From Irpex lacteus (Eukaryota > Basidiomycota > Agaricomycetes > Polyporales > Irpicaceae), in the NCBI GenBank assembly GCA_001986395.2, contig MQVO02000007.1, positions 62,001 to 126,000 on the forward strand: a DNA stretch of 64,000 nucleotides, given 5' to 3'. The position numbers and the translations under genes are program-made. Under the pieces are notes generated by a model. That model made no database searches and was not told the origin of the DNA. It was given only the letters and a program-made list of their open reading frames with translations. Below are positions 58,808-64,000 of this stretch, piece after piece. The stretch's first letter is position 1. Every line of letters begins with the position of its first letter.

Positions 58808-60205
58808 TTAGCAGGCGAACTCGTCGTTGAGAAACTGGCTCATGAGGTCGTCGGCATTGGGCGGAGGGAGTTCAAGAGGCGAGACCTCGCTGTTGCCATA
58901 AGGATCAACCTGGAACAGCGACGGATAGGCGACCTCGGGACCCAAAAGCGAGTTAAAAGGGTCGGTGAACGTGATACCGTCGCCACCGAAAGTGTGGTCG
59001 GCGTCATGGAAGTCGTGATGCGCAGACAGCTCGGGGCTGATAGTCGTCAACGAGGACGATGGAGATGCGAAGCTCAAGGTGAACTCGTCCAGAGCAGGCT
59101 GCATCTCGGGAGGATAGTAGGCGAGAGATGACTGGTATAGCTCAAGGTGCTCGGAGGATGCCTGGTTCGTGGTGTACGTCAGTATAGCCCGGGAAATTAT
59201 AGTTGGTAGATACTCACCTGGTGAACGTCGTCTGCGAGGCTCAACGGGGGTATGTCCTGGGTAGGAACAAATGATTCAGGAGGGGGGAGGTCTGGGGAAG
59301 CCTCCTCGGATTTGACGGCGGAGGAGATTACGCCGGTGTTGGATGAGACCTCAGCCTCAGCCTGTGCAGAGGTAGAAGAAGTGACGGTGTTGGCGACGCG
59401 TCGGCGAGAGGTAGATGGATAAGGAGCATGGTCATCGCGCATGGCGCGGCGGGTGCGAGAACGACGTGAAGGACCAGCATGCGACTCCTCAACTTCGGCC
59501 TCAGCGTCCTCCTCCAACTTGACAGCGGCCCTCTCGAGAGCGTCGCCCTGGGCACCGCTCATCAAAAGTTCGGCAAGGTACTTGCAATGCTTAACCTCTG
59601 TGCTGGCGTCCTTCTTCACCCTCTTCTTCCCTGTCTTCGTCTTGTAGTTAGGAGCGTACTTGTATCCGGGGTAGCGAGCCTTGTGCTGGATCTTCTCGAT
59701 GTCGGCGAGGTGGAGAAACGGCAGCCTCGAGTCGTACGGCATCTTCTGCCAAAGGTGTCCAGCAATACGGCTGATCTGGCGGTGGTCGCGCTCCTTCAGC
59801 CTCCCAGAAGCGCAAAGGTCGGAGCGGAAGAACATGAAGGCGTTGCGAGGGCGGGGGATGTGGCCGTCCTTGCGCTTGCGGCTGTGAGAGGTACGTGGAG
59901 GAAGGAGCGCAGGTGAGCTCCTGTCGCTCGCCGCATCATACTGGAAGTGTGGGGTAGGAGAGGGAGACGAGGAAGATGAAGGTGTGGTACGAGTGGCGGA
60001 TGAGGCATGAGCGACGTGTTCAGTTGGATACTGAAGTTCGAGTTGCTCGAGATCGTAGTCCTCGTACTCTGCAAACAACGTTTAGTGATGGACCCACAAA
60101 GCCAAACGCCTAGTAAATAATGCACGTACCAGGATCGGCGGGCGGCGGACGGTTTGAGAGTCGACGAGAACGACGAATAGAAGGTACGTTGCGGAATACC
60201 GGCAT
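58808..60205 (-). CDS. HMG-box (MATA_HMG-like) transcription factor 2
   Basis: Three exons, with introns 60069-60129 and 59162-59217. The start at 60205 gives MPVFRNVPSIRRSRRLSNRP. The HMG box is HIPRPRNAFMFFRSDLCASG, RDHRQISRIAGHLWQKMPYD, SRLPFLHLADIEKIQHKARY, followed by PGYKYAPNYKTKTGKKRVKK, a strongly basic extension. The middle is Ser-rich with RRSRTRRA. The C-terminus (LPPPNADDLMSQFLNDEFAC) is acidic-hydrophobic and may be an activation domain. Compared with the gene at 43985 it shares the RPRN opening and the HRxISRI stretch, so both belong to one expanded fungal subfamily. The frame stays open upstream of 60205, but that extension is low-complexity and unlikely to be translated. Confidence 0.88.
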
Positions 60206-61507
60206 TTTGGCGATGGCTAATGAAGCTGAGGTAGCAGGAGCAAGAGTACTGAAGGATGTGTGAGCTCGAGGACGTTCGGAGATCTGGGGGTGCAGTTCTC
60301 TGAGCCTCCTCGAGCTCAAGCCTTTTGAAGTCTCTCGAGAAGTGAATATTCGAGCCTGAGAAGTGTCTGTCTCACTGTTCGCCCAAATTGAGAGCTTCCC
60401 GCCTCGCGTTCTACACGTTGCCTGCACCTGATGTGATCGTAGATTTGTTTCCTCCTCTCCGAATGGTCTCTCGTACGTGTCACTCCGTTCCATTTCTTGC
60501 GGCTAAAAACCTTGTATATTTAGCTACAAAACACTGCACCTTGTGTTGTATACGGAGAATAGGTCTCCAGGCCATGAGAGTATATTCCAACCGACGTAAA
60601 GCGCTGAAGGCCTTAGGACCACTCAACAGCTACCATTTTTGTACAATAGCTCGGGTGACGGTCCACTAAATCTGACAGTGATCCCAACGCATGTCTGACT
60701 CCCTGGAACCCGCCCTGGCATCTGGCACCCGCAGTCCGATGGCTCGACCTAGCCAAATCTGGGGCTTGCTGGGTACTCTTCACCCTTCTGGAAACACATC
60801 ATGCAATGCCGCAACGCCTGGTTTTTGGGATCACACCCCCTGCACACATCCTGTATTGCCTCGCCCTCGTTATCACTCTCTGATCTTTAATTTTGCGTGG
60901 CTTCCCTCACGTTTACTCTTGCTCTTATAGGATGCCACTCGTTCGCAATTGCAGGAAGCACTACACACTTGTCAGCAGATGTACACTCGCCCTAGCGAGC
61001 ACCACGCCAGCTTCATTTGCCACTCGCTTATCTGACAGTTCATCACGTCTCCAGCCTGGCTCGAGCTGAGACCGCCGAAGTACATTGCAGAGGTATCTGT
61101 ACGGCGATACATTCTCCACTGGCAGGTCCACAGAAGCATTGCAATTCAACACGCGTACGTACAAGAGGTACAGGAGTCATGATGAAGCTCGTCCAATCGT
61201 CTACGCTATCCTTGGTTAGAACTCTCGGATGAGACAATACAGAACAGCTAGAGGCACTTCACACGATTATGGAGACCTACCATTATGAATAGTTGGTCGT
61301 CTCCTTGAAACAAAGCCGCTTTGCATTGAACAACAGTGAGAAGCCGCACACAACGACTCTTTTCACACGGTACATATGTGCTCATAAACATTAACATCGT
61401 GTGTTTAGCCAGTGGCAATGCCGTCAGAAAGATTGATGGATGACCCTGCAATGCCCTCGTCTACGGTAACAATGCAAGCTTTGACAATGCCTCGGAATTG
61501 CAACTGT
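60206..61507. other. 1.3-kb intergenic region
   Basis: This is the promoter of HMG gene 2 on the left and the 3' flank of the Rok1 gene on the right. ORFs up to 93 codons occur, but none is recognisable. No RNA gene or repeat is evident. Confidence 0.5.
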
Positions 61508-63800
61508 CTACTCCTCATCCTCCTCGCCCGCAGATGCTATCACATCGCCGTCGTCATCTTTGGTCCGACCATTTCCGACGTTACTATCACCCTTGGTCTT
61601 GCGACGTTTCGAACCCGCGATCATATCCCTGTACAAAGCAGATTAGCGATCCTCGTAGCAAACGACCAACAACAACACCACGCCTTACGACGAGTGGCAC
61701 AAGGAACACGACGACAATACACACCTCTTCTTGATGGCGTCCGCCCTCCCGACTCGGCGTGCGCTGTTGACTGCATCCGCGCGTTTTACCTTGCCCATCT
61801 CGCGACGCTTCATCTTCGAGGGTTTAGGCAGTTTGAGCACCCAGTCTGGAACCGTCGAGCCCGACTGCAGAATAACATTCGCAATACTGTCATTGTACGC
61901 CAGTGGCACCGGTCAGTCATTGGTTGGACAATAACGGCAGAATGCGAAATGAAACCCACGTTTTGAGGAACGGTGCGTCCTGGTCGGTGAAGTATGTGAC
62001 GGCTTTTCCTTCTCTGCCTGCACGGCCCGTTCTACCTATCAAATGCCAAAGAGAGGTATTGTGGTCAGCTCTGTTATTATTGTGGCATGGCTCCGTCAGA
62101 GCAGAAAAGCGAGACGATTTACTTACCTATGCGATGCACGTAGCTTTGCACGCTTTGGGGGAAGTCGTAGTTGATGACTTCGCGTACACCCTTGAAGTCC
62201 ATACCTCGAGCCATGACTTCCGTGCACACCATGACCCAGCTTTCGCCTTTACGCATCCGACTAACGGTATCGTCACGTTCCTTCTTCGTCATACCCGCGT
62301 GCAAACAATCAACGTTCGGAGTTCCGGACAACACGAGCTCTTCCGCAAGGGAAGATGCACGAGGCTGAGTCGACACAAAGACCAATAAGGGAGGATTGTA
62401 CGGCTGGGAGAGATGTTGGAGAAGAGTGGGTAATTTGGAAGCATCGTCTGCGACGTATGTCAGAGATTGCGCTATCAGCGGTAGTGGTGTATCCCTGTGT
62501 AGATTATTGAGCATAATGATTGATGGACGATAATCATCTGCACGAGATTACTCACTTCAAGCCGACGACTACACGGATGGGATCTCGAAGCATGCCCAAG
62601 GCAATTTTCTCCGCATTTGCTGGTAGTGTCGCGCTAAATACTGCTTTCTGGACGTCGGGGTGTGTGCATGCGGCGATGACCTCTTGCACCTGTTCCAAAA
62701 ATTCCGTGTCTAACATACGGTCGGCCTCATCCAGCACAACATGTCGGACACTATCCACCGGATAAACGTTAGTCATTGGGAAACCGAGAGAGAGGTTGAT
62801 AGTGTACTTGTCTAGCTGTAAGTTTCCCGCCTGCATCGCAGCTACCATCCGTAAAGGTGTGCTGATAATGATATCTACTCACAGCTTCTCCGGTCAGTGA
62901 CTCGCTTAACTGCCCTAGTTAAAGCTCACACACCGACTTTGTCCCGTACGGCCTTGTCCGCCAACGTACTGGCTGTCGCCTTGCTGAACAGGACGATCTT
63001 CCACTTTCGCTTCTGTGCCAGTTTGAGACATTCGTTATGTATTTGATGGGCAAGTTCACGGGTGGGAGCGAGGATGAGTGCACGAACGCCTGAGCCCGTA
63101 TCGGCTCCGGAGGACCTGCCGGCGGGGACATCGAGCAGTGACATTATGGGGAGAAGGTATGCAAGCGTTTTACCGGTACCGGTTGGGGATATGGCTGCGA
63201 GGTCTCGTTTCTAGACAGTAGGTAAGGATAAGCAGCCGACTAACAAAGATAGGACTTACTTCGAGAAGAATGGGGACTCCATGCGATTGAATACCCGTAG
63301 GATGGTTGTATCCGCTGTCCGCCAAATTCGATAGAAGCAGAGACTGGAGATTGTAGCGCACAGTTAACTCTTCAAAGGATTCGACGGGAGCTGGGACATT
63401 GTTGCCTTTCGCCGTAACTCGCTGCCTGGGCATGCTTGAAGTCGAAGCTTTCTTCGATTCGTCCCTTTCTGCGTCTTCCTCATCCTCCTCATCCTCCTCC
63501 ACTACCTTAGCTCTCTTCGGCTCTTTCTCCGACTTCTCAGCACCACTCTTCCGCTTGCTTGATCCGCCCTGTGCATATTTGAAGAAGTCTAGTTCTGGGG
63601 GCAGCTCCAAGTTCGTCTCAGTTGCTACTGCTTTCCCCTTCTTGTCTATCTTCGACTTCTAAATTCGAAGCATGCTACTTAATATGCTAAGATTGGCACG
63701 AACAAGGACGAAGACGTACGTGGAACAACTGAACATCGTTTTTAAATTTGTTCTTGTCAAACACAGCTCCTCCACGAGATAGTAGTTGAAAAGCTTCCAT
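61508..63800 (-). CDS. ROK1: DEAD-box RNA helicase Rok1 (DDX52)
   Basis: The start at 63800 gives [19 protein letters not shown], the N-terminus typical of Rok1. The intron 63659-63719 leads into an acidic-basic region ([20 protein letters not shown]). Helicase motifs in order: [15 protein letters not shown] (Q motif), [12 protein letters not shown] (I), APTRELAHQ (Ia), LDEADRML (DEAD), SATLP (III), [10 protein letters not shown] (IV), [21 protein letters not shown] (V) and [11 protein letters not shown] (VI, across an intron). The end is basic, then acidic ([11 protein letters not shown] to EEDEE). Rok1 works in the nucleolus on 18S rRNA processing in the small-subunit processome, releasing snR30 by yeast work. 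At least six introns are needed. Confidence 0.93.
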
Positions 63801-63936
63801 GGTCAAGTTTGTGGTAGACTATCGATGCGATAGAGCTGGTCAGAGCTCGTAGTAAGTTATTGCAAGATGAGATGAAAAGTGCTGCATATAACAATTTCTT
63901 CTCATGTATAATTGGTAAATACAAGCGCCCTTGAAA

Positions 63937-64000
63937 GGTGCTATAGTGTAGTGGTTATCACTCAGGATTTTGATGCCACAATTTCCTGAAACCCAGGTTC
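63937..64000 (+). tRNA. tRNA-Gln(TTG), split, truncated by window end
   Basis: GGTGCTATAGTGTAGTGG and TTATCA form the acceptor strand and D arm. The anticodon stem is CAGGA/TCCTG and the loop TTTTGAT gives anticodon TTG, once a 9-nt insert (TGCCACAAT) is removed one base 3' of the anticodon. The T arm begins ACCCAGGTTC and is cut at base 64000. The 3' acceptor strand is outside the window, so integrity cannot be judged. Confidence 0.85.

Noticed and set aside
43985..60205. HMG-box genes taken as a mating-type locus
   Set aside because: Agaricomycete mating-type loci are built on homeodomain and pheromone-receptor genes, and none of these is present here.
60206..60493. N-terminal extension of HMG gene 2 in the same open frame
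   Set aside because: The stretch lacks conserved sequence and is more likely 5' leader. The Met at 60205 gives a normal N-terminus.
61412..61966. 184-codon plus-strand ORF
   Set aside because: It lies largely antisense to the conserved C-terminal exons of Rok1.

Overview
The window reads as nuclear DNA of a basidiomycete fungus, almost certainly an Agaricomycete. Genes are cut by many short introns (about 45-80 nt, GT-AG). Two neighbouring genes belong to the Agaricomycete seven-helix DUF6533 family, and the transposon families, GH16 enzyme and HMG-box genes fit the same group. No bacterial, viral or organellar backbone is visible. All identifications come from reading translations by eye; nothing was searched.

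Bases 1-16950 are a transposon-dense block. A long intron-split gene (1-5687, 5' end outside the window) encodes a GCM-like zinc finger, a MULE-type DDE transposase, a ubiquitin-specific-protease-like domain, a PHD finger, a BAH-like segment and a run of 97 glutamates. It is followed by about five tandem copies of a 330-bp unit (5790-7550) and a convergent gene of unknown function with an AT-hook tail (7696-9788, minus). Next is a complete, apparently intact DNA transposon (about 10059-16949). It carries a DUF6589-type protein and a RecQ-like helicase with a C-terminal zinc knuckle, between long structured terminal inverted repeats. A 309-bp CACTA-like miniature element with an ATT target duplication is nested in its right arm.

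Bases 17530-64000 are ordinary gene-rich chromosome. In order: a secreted GH16 beta-glucanase; a GCNA/SprT-like protease; an acetyl-CoA transporter (SLC33A1 type); a GYF-domain protein; an unidentified serine/proline-rich, probably nuclear protein (minus); a UVRAG/Vps38-like PI3-kinase complex subunit; a Puf4/Mpt5-type Pumilio protein; a chromodomain-SET H3K9 methyltransferase (Clr4/SUV39 type); an HMG-box protein (minus); a tandem pair of DUF6533 membrane proteins; a split tRNA-Lys(CTT); ribosomal protein uS14 (S29); Vac8 (minus); the CCA-adding enzyme; a second HMG-box protein (minus); the DEAD-box helicase Rok1 (minus); and a split tRNA-Gln(TTG) cut by the window end.

These housekeeping genes do not form a metabolic cluster. 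Several share themes: DNA and chromatin maintenance (GCNA-like, Clr4-like), vacuole and autophagy (Vps38-like, Vac8), and RNA biology (Puf, Cca1, Rok1, uS14, tRNAs). Close head-to-head pairs with likely shared promoters are the 29426/31378 and Vac8/CCA genes. Exon borders were set by hand from GT-AG sites and frame continuity. Most are secure, but a few junctions in the DUF6533 pair, the Vac8 first exon and the Pumilio gene are uncertain.
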